From assembly GCF_000160695.1 (NCBI RefSeq), contig NZ_GG694006.1:362236-426235 (forward strand): DNA of 64,000 nt, read 5' to 3'. The notes under the pieces were generated by a model. It was not told the origin of the DNA and did not search any database. It worked only from the letters and a program-made list of their open reading frames with translations. The position numbers were made by a program, and so were the translations under genes. Each line of letters starts with the position of its first letter. Within the stretch, counting starts at the first letter, position 1. This document shows positions 35,367-44,223 of the stretch, piece after piece. The DNA comes from Centipeda flueggei ATCC 43531. GTDB taxonomy: Bacteria > Bacillota > Negativicutes > Selenomonadales > Selenomonadaceae.

Positions 35367-37286
35367 TCAATACTCCTGCGCGCGTGTCGCAATCTTTTCC
35401 TGCACAAGAGCAATGAAGTCATCAGAAGACATGGTCGTGCTGTTCTTCTCGCCATACTTGCGCATAGCAACGGTGCCGCTCTCCTGCTCCTGATCTCCGA
35501 CAACAATTGTATACGGAGTCTTCTTGACCTGGCTCTCACGAATCTTATAGCCCGTTTTTTCATTGCGCTCATCAATTTCGACACGGATACCGCAGTCAAA
35601 CATCTTTTTGTAGAGCTTTTCCGCATACTCTGCATGACGTTCCGTGATTGGCAGAATACGCACCTGCACGGGTGCCATCCATACGGGGAAAGCGCCCGCA
35701 TAGTTCTCGATCAAAATGCCGATAAAGCGTTCGATGGAACCGTAGACCACACGATGCAGCATGACAGGGCGATGCTTCTCCCCATCCTCGCCGACATAGG
35801 TGAGATCAAATTTCTCGGGCAGACTCATATCGAGCTGTATCGTTCCGCACTGCCACGTACGTCCGATGGAGTCGCGCAGGTGGAAGTCGATCTTCGGGCC
35901 GTAAAATGCGCCGTCCCCCTCGTTGACGACATAGTCCAGTCCGCGATTGTCGAGCGCCTTCTGCAGGCCGTTCGTCGCGAGTTCCCACATCTCGTCCGTC
36001 CCCATCGAGTCCTCGGGGCGCGTCGAGAGCTCCGCCTTGTACGTCAGCCCAAACGTGCGGTAGACCTCATCGAAGAGATCGATCGTATGCTGGATCTCAC
36101 CCTCAATCTGATCAGGAGTTACAAAGAGATGTGCATCGTCCTGTGTAAAGTTGCGGACACGGAACAATCCGTGCAGTGCACCCGACAGCTCATGGCGATG
36201 CACCAATCCAAGTTCTGCGAGCCGCAGGGGAAGATCACGGTAGCTGTGCAGCTGGGAACGGTAAACAAGCATACAGCCGGGACAGTTCATCGGCTTAATG
36301 GCATAATCTTCATCATCGATCTCCGTGGTATACATATTCTCACGGTAATGAAACCAATGCCCCGATGTCTCCCACAGTTTGCGGCTGAGAATGACAGGCG
36401 TGCTGATCTCCTGATAGCCATAGCGACGATGTACTTCACGCCAATAGTCGAGCAGTGCATTGCGCAGCGCCATGCCGTTCGGATGGAAGAACGGGAACCC
36501 CGGGCCCTCCTCATGCAGACTGAAAAGATCGAGTTCTTTGCCCAGTTTTCGATGGTCACGCTTTGCCGCCTCTTCAAGCATGTGCAGATAGGCGTCCAAT
36601 TCCTCCTGCTTCTCGAATGCCGTGCCATAGATGCGCTGCAGCATCTTGTTTTTCTCACTGCCGCGCCAATAAGCACCTGCCACGCTCTGCAGCTTGAATG
36701 CTTTGACCTTCCCCGTCGATGCAACATGAGGGCCAGCACAGAGATCAGTGAACTCCCCCTGTGTGTAGAGGGAAATCACTGCATTCTCCGGCAGATCTTC
36801 GATCAGCTCCACCTTGTAGTTCTCCCCCTTCTCACGGAAGAGGGCAATCGCATCTGCACGTGAAATCTCACGACGCACGAGCGGGAAGTTCTCCTTGACG
36901 ATCTTCTTCATTTCCTTTTCAATTTCATGAAGATCGGCATCCGTCAGCTGATGCTCCATATCAAAATCATAGTAAAAACCGTTCTCGATCGCAGGTCCGA
37001 TCGCCAGCTGCACATTGCTCTCTGGATACAAGCGCTTTACCGCCTGTGCCATAACGTGCGCGGCCGTATGGCGCAGCGCATGGCGTCCGCCCTCATCCTC
37101 AAACGTCAGCACACGCAGTGCTGCATCCTTTGTCACAGGCGTTGTCAGATCGACGACCTCACCATCAAGACTCGCCGCAAGTGCTTTCTTCGCCAGTGAG
37201 TTGCTCATCCCCTTAACTACGTCCAGTATTGTCGTCCCTGCCTCTGCCTCACGAACGGATCCATCCGGCAGTGTCAGCTTTACCAT
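35367..37286 (-). CDS. thrS: Threonyl-tRNA synthetase
   Basis: A full-length 639-residue class II synthetase. Domains in order: TGS (1-60), the editing domain with H-T-A-A-H-V near 73 and the C-A-G-P-H-V motif near 183, the catalytic core (motif 2 R-H-E-L-S-G near 362; M-N-C-P-G-C-M near 333, with the zinc Cys) and the anticodon-binding domain from about 535. A good Shine-Dalgarno (AAGGAG) precedes the ATG. The leader of about 125 bases contains a strong hairpin but no T-box sequence. Confidence 0.97.
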   Translation of the reverse strand: MVKLTLPDGSVREAEAGTTILDVVKGMSNSLAKKALAASLDGEVVDLTTPVTKDAALRVLTFEDEGGRHALRHTAAHVMAQAVKRLYPESNVQLAIGPAIENGFYYDFDMEHQLTDADLHEIEKEMKKIVKENFPLVRREISRADAIALFREKGENYKVELIEDLPENAVISLYTQGEFTDLCAGPHVASTGKVKAFKLQSVAGAYWRGSEKNKMLQRIYGTAFEKQEELDAYLHMLEEAAKRDHRKLGKELDLFSLHEEGPGFPFFHPNGMALRNALLDYWREVHRRYGYQEISTPVILSRKLWETSGHWFHYRENMYTTEIDDEDYAIKPMNCPGCMLVYRSQLHSYRDLPLRLAELGLVHRHELSGALHGLFRVRNFTQDDAHLFVTPDQIEGEIQHTIDLFDEVYRTFGLTYKAELSTRPEDSMGTDEMWELATNGLQKALDNRGLDYVVNEGDGAFYGPKIDFHLRDSIGRTWQCGTIQLDMSLPEKFDLTYVGEDGEKHRPVMLHRVVYGSIERFIGILIENYAGAFPVWMAPVQVRILPITERHAEYAEKLYKKMFDCGIRVEIDERNEKTGYKIRESQVKKTPYTIVVGDQEQESGTVAMRKYGEKNSTTMSSDDFIALVQEKIATRAQEY

Positions 37287-37340
37287 AGAACGCTCTCCTT
37301 CCCATATCCGGAATCACGGATAAATTCTGCAATTCCTATA

Positions 37341-37392
37341 CAAAAAGCCTTGTCCCTATGGGATAGGAAATCCATCCCATAGGGACAAGGCT
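37341..37392 (-). terminator. 19-base-pair hairpin in the thrS leader / terminator of the LysM gene
   Basis: 37346-37364 is perfectly inverted at 37374-37392 (19 base pairs, 9-base loop). On the minus strand it is followed by TTTTTG. It lies downstream of both the LysM gene and the consensus promoter of thrS, so it would act on transcripts from either. Confidence 0.75.
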
Positions 37393-37420
37393 GTCTGTTT
37401 CCACCCTAAACGGTAACGTC

Positions 37421-37449
37421 ATTATAAGGCGGTCAATTCTCTGTGTCAA
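37421..37449 (-). promoter_or_regulatory. Consensus sigma-A promoter of thrS
   Basis: On the minus strand: TTGACA (37449-37444), 17-base spacer, TATAAT (37426-37421), a perfect match to consensus. The -35 lies inside the last codons of the LysM gene. Confidence 0.8.
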
Positions 37450-37789
37450 GGACTTTGTGCTCTGCCATTGCCTGGAGCTGTTCTCCCGAGGCAAGTATGG
37501 GAACACGGAGATGACGCCCCGCATAGACAGCACCATCCGGCGGCAGATCATTCACCTCGATGATCGCCTCCTCGAGATCCTTTGCCGTTGACTCCCTTGC
37601 CGCATAGGTCTGTGCAATCGACCAGACACTCTCCCCACTCGATACGGATACCTCGACAAAATCGGCGGAACGAAGATAGGGATTCGTCAAATGCAGCGCG
37701 GAGATGCCCATCCAAACAAAGGCAATCATGCCGAGAAGAACGGCAACGTACCTTTTGTTTACTGTTCTGCGGGTTTTTCTGTGTCTCAT
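37433..37789 (-). CDS. LysM-domain membrane protein, probable SOS division inhibitor (YneA-like)
   Basis: About 118 residues. A basic cytoplasmic tail (M-R-H-R-K-T-R-R) precedes one membrane helix (about 13-33) and an extracytoplasmic LysM-type domain (V-S-S-G-E-S-V-W-S-I-A-Q near 50; G-R-H-L-R-V-P-I near 90). The layout equals that of YneA, the SOS-induced cell-division suppressor of Bacillus. Four LexA-like boxes upstream support SOS control. The start at 37789 has GGAGG seven bases upstream; the ATG at 37795 is one base from it. No lexA gene is adjacent. The functional call rests on architecture and operators, not on close similarity. Confidence 0.65.
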   Translation of the reverse strand: MRHRKTRRTVNKRYVAVLLGMIAFVWMGISALHLTNPYLRSADFVEVSVSSGESVWSIAQTYAARESTAKDLEEAIIEVNDLPPDGAVYAGRHLRVPILASGEQLQAMAEHKVLDTEN

Positions 37790-37829
37790 ATCCATGCCTC
37801 CGAACCCATCATATCTTATATGTATTCTC

Positions 37830-37913
37830 AAAACCTTTGTTCGTATATAAGATATCACAGAAAATGTGTTCGGTCAAGTATTTTCGAACATATTTTTGAG
37901 AAAAATTTGTTCG
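37830..37913 (-). promoter_or_regulatory. Four LexA-like SOS boxes and promoter of the LysM gene
   Basis: Sites compared with CGAAC-RNRY-GTTYG: 37885-37898 (13 of 14 on the plus strand), 37830-37843, 37859-37872 and 37900-37913 (each 12 of 14 on the minus strand). A minus-strand promoter, TTGACC (37877-37872), 17 bases, TATCTT, lies among them, so bound repressor would block it. Confidence 0.7.
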
Positions 37914-37933
37914 CGGAACGTTTTTTCGCAAAC

Positions 37934-37965
37934 AAAAAGAGATGCTGTACACTGTACAACATCTC
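37934..37965 (-). terminator. Terminator of the activase gene
   Basis: GAGATGCTGTAC (37939-37950) pairs with GTACAACATCTC (37954-37965) with one mismatch. On the minus strand TTTTTG follows. Confidence 0.8.
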
Positions 37966-37981
37966 AATCGGTGTCAAGTTT

Positions 37982-40900
37982 TCAATGCTGCCCTGCCATC
38001 TCACTCTTGGCAGACATCATCTGTGCCGTCTGCGGACGACGTTCCTTTGCCACGGCGAGCATCAGCTTCAGTCGATTGAGCTGGTTGACCTCGCTTGAGC
38101 CGGCATCGCAGTCGATCGCCGTGATATTTGCCCCATGATATGCCTTACGCAGGTCGTGCATAACGCCCTTGCCCGTAATATGGTTCGGCAGACAGCCGAA
38201 CGGCTGCAGGCAGACGACGTTGGGGACGCCCTCCTCGATGAGCTTGACCATCTCACCTGTGAGGAACCATCCCTCCCCCGCCATGTTGCCGAGGCTGACG
38301 TGGCGTGCTGCGAGTTCCGCCGTATGGTCGATAGACTGCGGCGGACGGAAGTGACGGCTCTCCTTCAGCGCCTTGCGCATTGGTGCGCGGAAGAACTCGA
38401 TCACCTTGATAAACATACGTCCATAGAGACGATCCTTATACGAGCCAGCGAGCAGCTTGTGCTGTGCGATCGGGTCGTAGGCGGAGTACAGAAAGAAGTC
38501 GACGAAGTCGGGCATCACGACCTCTGCCCCCTCCCCCATCAGTACCTTTTCGATGTCGTTGTTCGCGACGGGGTGGTACTTGACGAGGATTTCGCCGACG
38601 ATGCCGACCTTTGGTTTCCACAAGGTTTCGTCGATGGGGATATGGTCAAAGTCACGCACAATGTCCTTCACCATGCGGCGGAACTTGAAGACGCTGCCGT
38701 GCAGCAGCTCCTCCTTTGCGCGCGCCATCCATTTCTCATATGCCGCCTGCGTACTCCCCTTGACCATTTCGTACGGCATCATGCGGTTGCGCACGTTCAT
38801 CAGGAGATCGCCGTAGATCGCCGCTTTGATGGCGTCGACCATCATCTCGCGGTTGAATGCAAAGGAATCCGTCTCCTCGGGAAGACCGCGCACGGCAAAG
38901 ACCGCAACATTCGGGAAACCCGCATCACGCAGCGCCTTGCGCAGGACACCGAGATAGTTGGTCGCACGGCAGGCACCGCAGGTCTGAAAGAGCGCGATAC
39001 TCGTGTGATCGGGATCGCACAGCCCCGCCTTCAGTGCGGCGAGGAGCTGTCCGATGACGACGATGGCAGGGTAGCACATATCGTTGTGTACGTACCGCAG
39101 ACCGAGGTCAATGGCCGCCTTGTCCGGCATTGGCGGAATGACGACGTTATAGCCGTGCTTTCTCATCGTCGTGCGGAACAGATCAAAGTGAATCGGCGCC
39201 ATCTGTGGGGCGAGAATCGTATGCGTCTTCCGGCAGTCCTCGGTAAAACGCGGGCGCTCGATGACAGGCGCGTCATGATAGACGGGCATCTCCCGCCGCG
39301 CGAGAGCCGCGATCAGCGAGCGCAGACGAATGCGCGCTGCACCGAGGTTTGACACCTCATCGAGCTTGATCATCGTGTAAATCCGCTCATGCGACTCGAG
39401 GATCTCGCGTACCTCTGTCGTCGTGAGTGCATCGAGACCGCAGCCGAAGGAACTCAGCTGAATCAGCGTCACGTTCGGATGCTCCGCAACGAACTGTGCC
39501 GCATGATAAAGACGTGCATGATAACTCCACTGATTGACGACCTGCAGACGCCGTTTGCTGACCGGCATGTGGTATACTGCATCCTCGGAGAGAATCGGCA
39601 GCTTATAGGACTGGATCATCTCGGGGATGCCGTGATTGATCTCGGGATCAATATGATAGGGACGACCCGCGAGCAGGATGGCGTGCTCGCCCGTCTTTTC
39701 AATACGGTCGAGGATCTTCTGCCCATAGTCACGGACATCCTGACGATACTGCTCAATCTCGGCATAGCCGGCATCAACTGCCGCGGTAATCTCCGCCCTG
39801 CCGATGCCCTCGGCTTTTCCAAACTCCTCCACCAACCGCTCGATCATGCGCTTGCGGTCGTTGATGGGCAGGAACGGCTGCAGGAAGCGGATGTGCTTCT
39901 CACGCAGGACATCCATGTTGATGCGGATGTTCTCCGCATAGGATGCGACAATCGGGCAGTTGTAGTTGTTCGCCGACGAGTCGGTCTTGTCCTCCATGTT
40001 GTGCGGTTCGCACGGATAGAAGATCGTATCGACGCCCTTTTCGATGAGGTCGGCAATATGCCCGTGGGCAAGCTTTGCCGGGTAACAGAGGGAATCCGAC
40101 GGAACGGTCGCCATGCCCTTATAGAACAGCTGAGGAGAGGACTTTCCTGAAAGAACGACGCCGTAACCAAGCCGATCAAAGAAGGTGAACCAGAACGGAT
40201 AGTCCTCATACATATTGAGCGTGCGCGGGATGCCGATGCGGCCGCGGCGCGGCTCATCCGGCGACTGATAGTGCTTGAAGAGGCGGCGATACTTGAACTT
40301 GTAGATGTTCGGCGTCTCATCCGCTGCCTTCTCGCCGCCGATGCCGCGCTCGCAGCGGTTGCCCGTAAAGTAACGCTCTCCATTGGGGAACTGCTGCATC
40401 GTGATGAGACATTTGTTGCCGCATTTTCCGCAGCGGTAGGTGCTCGTCTTGGCGGAAAACGCGCCCAACTCCTCCGCGCCCAGCAGAGAGGAGTGCTCCG
40501 TCCCCGCCTCCATCGCAAGGATCGCCGCGCCGTATGCGCCCATCAGTCCTGCGATGTCGGGACGGATAACGTGCTTGCCGAGCAGGTTCTCGATGGAGCG
40601 CAGGACGGCATCGTTGTAGAACGTCCCGCCCTGCACGACAATGTGGTCGCCGAGGGCATGAACATCCTTCAGCTGCATGACCTTAAAGAGAGCATTCTTT
40701 ACGACAGAAAGAGCAATGCCCGCCGAAATGTCGGCGACCTCCGCCCCCTCCTTCTGCGCCTGCTTGACCTTGGAATTCATAAAGACGGTACAGCGCGTGC
40801 CGAGGTCAACGGGTGCCTTTGCGTCGATCGCCTTGGCGGCGAACTCCGCCGGCGTCATGTGCAGCCCCTCGGCAAAGTTCTGGATGAAGGATCCGCAGCC

Positions 40901-42313
40901 TGCCGAACACGCCTCATTGAGCGTGATATTGCCAACACTGCCGTTCTGGACGAAGAAGCACTTCATGTCCTGTCCGCCGATATCGAGCACAAAGCTCACC
41001 TCAGGGCAGAACTCCTGTGCAGCGCGCAGGTGGGCGAAGGTCTCCACCTCACCGCCGTCCGCATGAAGTGCCGCCTTGACAATCGCCTCGCCGTAGCCTG
41101 TCGTCACAGCGCCTGCGATGTGACAGCCCGCGGGCATCACAGCATAGAAGTCCCGCAGTGCCTCGATGACCGAGCGCAGGGGCGAGCCCTGATTGCTGCC
41201 GTAATAGGTGTGAAGCAGCTCCTTGTCTTTTCCGACGGCGACGAGCTTCGTCGTCGTCGAGCCGGCATCGATGCCGATCCAGACTGGACCGCGATAGGCC
41301 GAAAGGTCACCGCGCCGCACGCGATCCCGATCATGCCGCTCCTTGAACGCGGCATAATCCGCCGCATCCTTAAAGAGCACAAAGTCCGCCGTACGCGTTT
41401 CCGCTGCCGCAGCTGCCTCTGCACGCGCAATACACGCCTCCATCTCCCGCATATCAGTTGCCTTGGCATCATCGGAGAGCGCCGCGCCGACCGCGACGAA
41501 ATAATTCCCGTAATCCACATTGACGACGTGATCCTCGTCAAGCTTCAACGTCTCGATAAAGCGTCTTTTCAGTTCCGGGAGAAAGTGAAGCGGTCCGCCG
41601 AGAAAGGCAACCTTGCCCTCAATGGGACGCCCCTGTGCGAGGTTGCCGATCGTCTGATTGACCACCGCCTGAAAGATCGAAAGCGCAATATCTGCCTTCT
41701 CCGCACCGTCGTTCATGAGTGCCTGAACATCTGTCTTGGCAAAAACCCCGCAACGCGAGGCGATTGCATAGATGCGCTTTCCCTTTTCGGCAAGGGCATT
41801 CAGCCCGATTGGATCCGTTGAGAGCAGGGATGCCATGTGATCGATAAAGGAGCCCGTCCCCCCTGCACAGACACCATTCATACGCTGTTCCGGCGCATCG
41901 CCGAAGTACGTGATCTTGGCGTCCTCACCGCCGAGCTCGACGGCTGTCGAAGTTGCAGGAATGAGCCGCCGCACTGCCGAGGCGCACGCAACAACCTCCT
42001 GCACAAAAGGCAGGCCAATGCGCTGTGCAATGCCCATGCCTGCTGACCCCGTGAGGGCAAATGTGAACTTCGCCTCGCCGACGACATCGCGCAGCTGGCT
42101 CAAATTCTCCTGCAGTGCCTTGCCAATCTCCGAGAAGTGCCGTGCGTAATTTTTATACAGGATTTCGTGCTGCTCCCCCATAACGACCAGTTTGATGGTC
42201 GTCGAGCCGACATCCACACCCACACGAAATGGAAATTCCACGATTACACCACCCATCATATCCATAGGAAGCACTGATCCATTCAGCGATTCCCATAGGA
42301 AAACGAGGGACAT
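37982..42313 (-). CDS. Large CoA-dehydratase activase-like protein (two activase domains plus dehydratase-like regions)
   Basis: A 1443-residue cytosolic protein. Two BadF/BcrAD-type ATPase domains come first: V-G-V-D-V-G-S-T-T-I-K-L-V near residue 35 and W-I-G-I-D-A-G-S-T-T-T-K-L near 347. The second has the complete iron-sulfur motif E-A-C-S-A-G-C-G-S-F near 465; the first has a single Cys (V-C-A-G-G-T-G-S-F near 150). A Cys cluster (C-G-K-C-G-N-K-C) near 625 is followed by a DUF2229-like region and a C-terminal part like 2-hydroxyacyl-CoA dehydratase subunits (C-G-A-C-R-A-T-N near 1110). Family members activate radical dehydratases by ATP-driven electron transfer; the client here is unknown. 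The ATG at 42313 has GGGGAG upstream; starts at 42265-42256 are possible. Confidence 0.85.
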   Translation of the reverse strand: MSLVFLWESLNGSVLPMDMMGGVIVEFPFRVGVDVGSTTIKLVVMGEQHEILYKNYARHFSEIGKALQENLSQLRDVVGEAKFTFALTGSAGMGIAQRIGLPFVQEVVACASAVRRLIPATSTAVELGGEDAKITYFGDAPEQRMNGVCAGGTGSFIDHMASLLSTDPIGLNALAEKGKRIYAIASRCGVFAKTDVQALMNDGAEKADIALSIFQAVVNQTIGNLAQGRPIEGKVAFLGGPLHFLPELKRRFIETLKLDEDHVVNVDYGNYFVAVGAALSDDAKATDMREMEACIARAEAAAAAETRTADFVLFKDAADYAAFKERHDRDRVRRGDLSAYRGPVWIGIDAGSTTTKLVAVGKDKELLHTYYGSNQGSPLRSVIEALRDFYAVMPAGCHIAGAVTTGYGEAIVKAALHADGGEVETFAHLRAAQEFCPEVSFVLDIGGQDMKCFFVQNGSVGNITLNEACSAGCGSFIQNFAEGLHMTPAEFAAKAIDAKAPVDLGTRCTVFMNSKVKQAQKEGAEVADISAGIALSVVKNALFKVMQLKDVHALGDHIVVQGGTFYNDAVLRSIENLLGKHVIRPDIAGLMGAYGAAILAMEAGTEHSSLLGAEELGAFSAKTSTYRCGKCGNKCLITMQQFPNGERYFTGNRCERGIGGEKAADETPNIYKFKYRRLFKHYQSPDEPRRGRIGIPRTLNMYEDYPFWFTFFDRLGYGVVLSGKSSPQLFYKGMATVPSDSLCYPAKLAHGHIADLIEKGVDTIFYPCEPHNMEDKTDSSANNYNCPIVASYAENIRINMDVLREKHIRFLQPFLPINDRKRMIERLVEEFGKAEGIGRAEITAAVDAGYAEIEQYRQDVRDYGQKILDRIEKTGEHAILLAGRPYHIDPEINHGIPEMIQSYKLPILSEDAVYHMPVSKRRLQVVNQWSYHARLYHAAQFVAEHPNVTLIQLSSFGCGLDALTTTEVREILESHERIYTMIKLDEVSNLGAARIRLRSLIAALARREMPVYHDAPVIERPRFTEDCRKTHTILAPQMAPIHFDLFRTTMRKHGYNVVIPPMPDKAAIDLGLRYVHNDMCYPAIVVIGQLLAALKAGLCDPDHTSIALFQTCGACRATNYLGVLRKALRDAGFPNVAVFAVRGLPEETDSFAFNREMMVDAIKAAIYGDLLMNVRNRMMPYEMVKGSTQAAYEKWMARAKEELLHGSVFKFRRMVKDIVRDFDHIPIDETLWKPKVGIVGEILVKYHPVANNDIEKVLMGEGAEVVMPDFVDFFLYSAYDPIAQHKLLAGSYKDRLYGRMFIKVIEFFRAPMRKALKESRHFRPPQSIDHTAELAARHVSLGNMAGEGWFLTGEMVKLIEEGVPNVVCLQPFGCLPNHITGKGVMHDLRKAYHGANITAIDCDAGSSEVNQLNRLKLMLAVAKERRPQTAQMMSAKSEMAGQH

Positions 42314-42451
42314 GTCCCTCTCCCCTTCGTCATATTCAAATAAGAAAGTCTTACCAAAGACTTCCCTATTTTAACGTATTTCATAAACGGATGCAAGCAC
42401 ACACATCACAGCTCTTTGCCTTAAGGTCACTGCCGAAAAGGAAAACTCTCC

Positions 42452-44062
42452 TCATATATTATACGGCGCGATCAGTTTTTTGAAGTAACTGCGTGCCTTC
42501 ATCAGGGCGCGGACAATCGGCTCCATCAGCTTTGGCTGACGAATGACAGCGCGAATGATCGATTTGCGCAGCAAACGGTACTCTGCATCAAAATCACGCA
42601 GCGCATCCTCCATCTCCGCCTCCACGGAAACCGACGGGATATTCGAAGGAATCAGCACGGCACTCCGCCCCTGGATCGTCACGAGATCGCCCAAAAAAGG
42701 CACATATACTTCCAGTCCAAGCTCCTCCTGAATGCGTTCCTTCAGCGCTTCCTGTGCCTGTCCCTCGCCATGTACAAGAAACACCTTAGCGGGACGCGGC
42801 GAGGTGATCGAACGCATCCACTCCACGGTCTGCTCTGCATCCGCATGAGCAGAAAAGCCATCCAACACCTGGATCTTTGCCTTAACCGCGATTTCCTCGC
42901 CGAGAATACGCACGCGCTTGATGCCGTCCACAAGACGCCGCCCGAGGCTGCCCTCCGCCTGATAGCCGACAAAGAGAACTGTGGATTCCGGCCGCCAAAG
43001 GTTATGCTTCAGATGATGGAGTACACGCCCTGCATCTGCCATCCCGGACGCTGAGAGGATAATCGCCGAGCCTTCTGCCGAGTTGAGTGCGCGTGATTCT
43101 GCCGCCGTCTCAGCGATGCGTACCTGCGGGAATGCCGGAGTCATCCCTTCCGCACCAAAGAATGCGATCGTCTCCTCATCGAAGTCCTCATAGTTTTTGA
43201 GGAAAACTCGCGTTGCCTGGATGGCAAGCGGGCTGTCGATGATGATCGGTATGTCGTCGTCCAACCGCCCCTCCTTCCACAGATTGTAAAAGTAATAGAG
43301 GAGCGTCTGTGTCCGTCCAACAGCAAAAGACGGGATGATGACATTGCCGCCGCGATCCATCGTATCCCGTATGACCTCGAGCAGAGCCGTCTCCTTATCA
43401 TAATCACGATGAATGCGGTCACCGTAGGTGGACTCCGCAACGAGAAAATCCGCCCCCGTCATCAGTTCGGGGTCGCGCAGGATCGGCTGATGCGGCTGTC
43501 CGAGATCCCCTGAAAAGACAAGCTTTGACTCCTGCATTCCTTCACGCACCACGATCTCGAGGATCGCAGAGCCGAGGATATGCCCCGCATCGTGAAAGGT
43601 CACGCTGACATTTCCCTCCTGCACAGTCTCCTGATAGAGCACCGGCATAAAGTGCTCCAGTGCCGCAAAGGCATCTGCCTGCGTATAGAGTGGTGTGATC
43701 GGCGCCTCATTGCGGCGCGCATTCTTACGGTTCAGCAGTTCTGCATCGCTCTCCTGGATATGCGCTGAGTCTGGCAGCATAATGCGAACGAGATCGCAGG
43801 TCGCGCGCGTGGCATAGATTTTTCCGCTGAACCCCTCACGGACGAGACGCGGAATACGACCGCAGTGATCAATATGCGCATGGGTCAGAAAGACCGCATC
43901 GATCTCAGCAGGGTTGAACGGGAATGGCTCATAGTTCATCTCGCGCAGCCGTCGCGTGCCCTGATACATACCGCAGTCCACCAGATACTTATGGTCGCCC
44001 GTATGGATCAGAAAACACGAGCCCGTAACGACATGTGCTGCCCCTAAAAATTCCAGTCGCAT
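42452..44062 (-). CDS. Metallo-beta-lactamase/beta-CASP ribonuclease
   Basis: A 536-residue protein. The metallo-beta-lactamase core has H-A-H-I-D-H-C-G near residue 62 and further metal ligands at D-A-G-H near 155 and in S-G-D-L-G near 185. The beta-CASP insert (about 240-380) and the RNA-specificity domain (G-F-S-A-H-A-D-A near 415, with V-H-G-E-G-Q-A near 440) follow. The C-terminal 75 residues are unlike the core. The family (YSH1/CPSF-like) acts as RNA endo- or exonuclease. RNA processing is the likely role; the target is unknown. Monocistronic. Confidence 0.88.
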   Translation of the reverse strand: MRLEFLGAAHVVTGSCFLIHTGDHKYLVDCGMYQGTRRLREMNYEPFPFNPAEIDAVFLTHAHIDHCGRIPRLVREGFSGKIYATRATCDLVRIMLPDSAHIQESDAELLNRKNARRNEAPITPLYTQADAFAALEHFMPVLYQETVQEGNVSVTFHDAGHILGSAILEIVVREGMQESKLVFSGDLGQPHQPILRDPELMTGADFLVAESTYGDRIHRDYDKETALLEVIRDTMDRGGNVIIPSFAVGRTQTLLYYFYNLWKEGRLDDDIPIIIDSPLAIQATRVFLKNYEDFDEETIAFFGAEGMTPAFPQVRIAETAAESRALNSAEGSAIILSASGMADAGRVLHHLKHNLWRPESTVLFVGYQAEGSLGRRLVDGIKRVRILGEEIAVKAKIQVLDGFSAHADAEQTVEWMRSITSPRPAKVFLVHGEGQAQEALKERIQEELGLEVYVPFLGDLVTIQGRSAVLIPSNIPSVSVEAEMEDALRDFDAEYRLLRKSIIRAVIRQPKLMEPIVRALMKARSYFKKLIAPYNI

Positions 44063-44223
44063 CCGTCATCCGTCCTTCCTACTGTAATTCAAATCTGAAC
44101 GTTCCTATTCTTTATGTATAAGATTCGGAATCCATTGAAAAAATCCTGCCATTTCTCTTGATTTTTCGTGCCATCCTGTTAGACTAAAACCGAAGCATCT
44201 CAGAGGAATTGGAGGGGAATATC

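Noticed and set aside
40271..41821. A 516-codon plus-strand frame inside the activase gene
   Set aside because: It is a shadow of the 1443-residue protein, whose ATPase and Fe-S motifs run through this stretch on the other strand.
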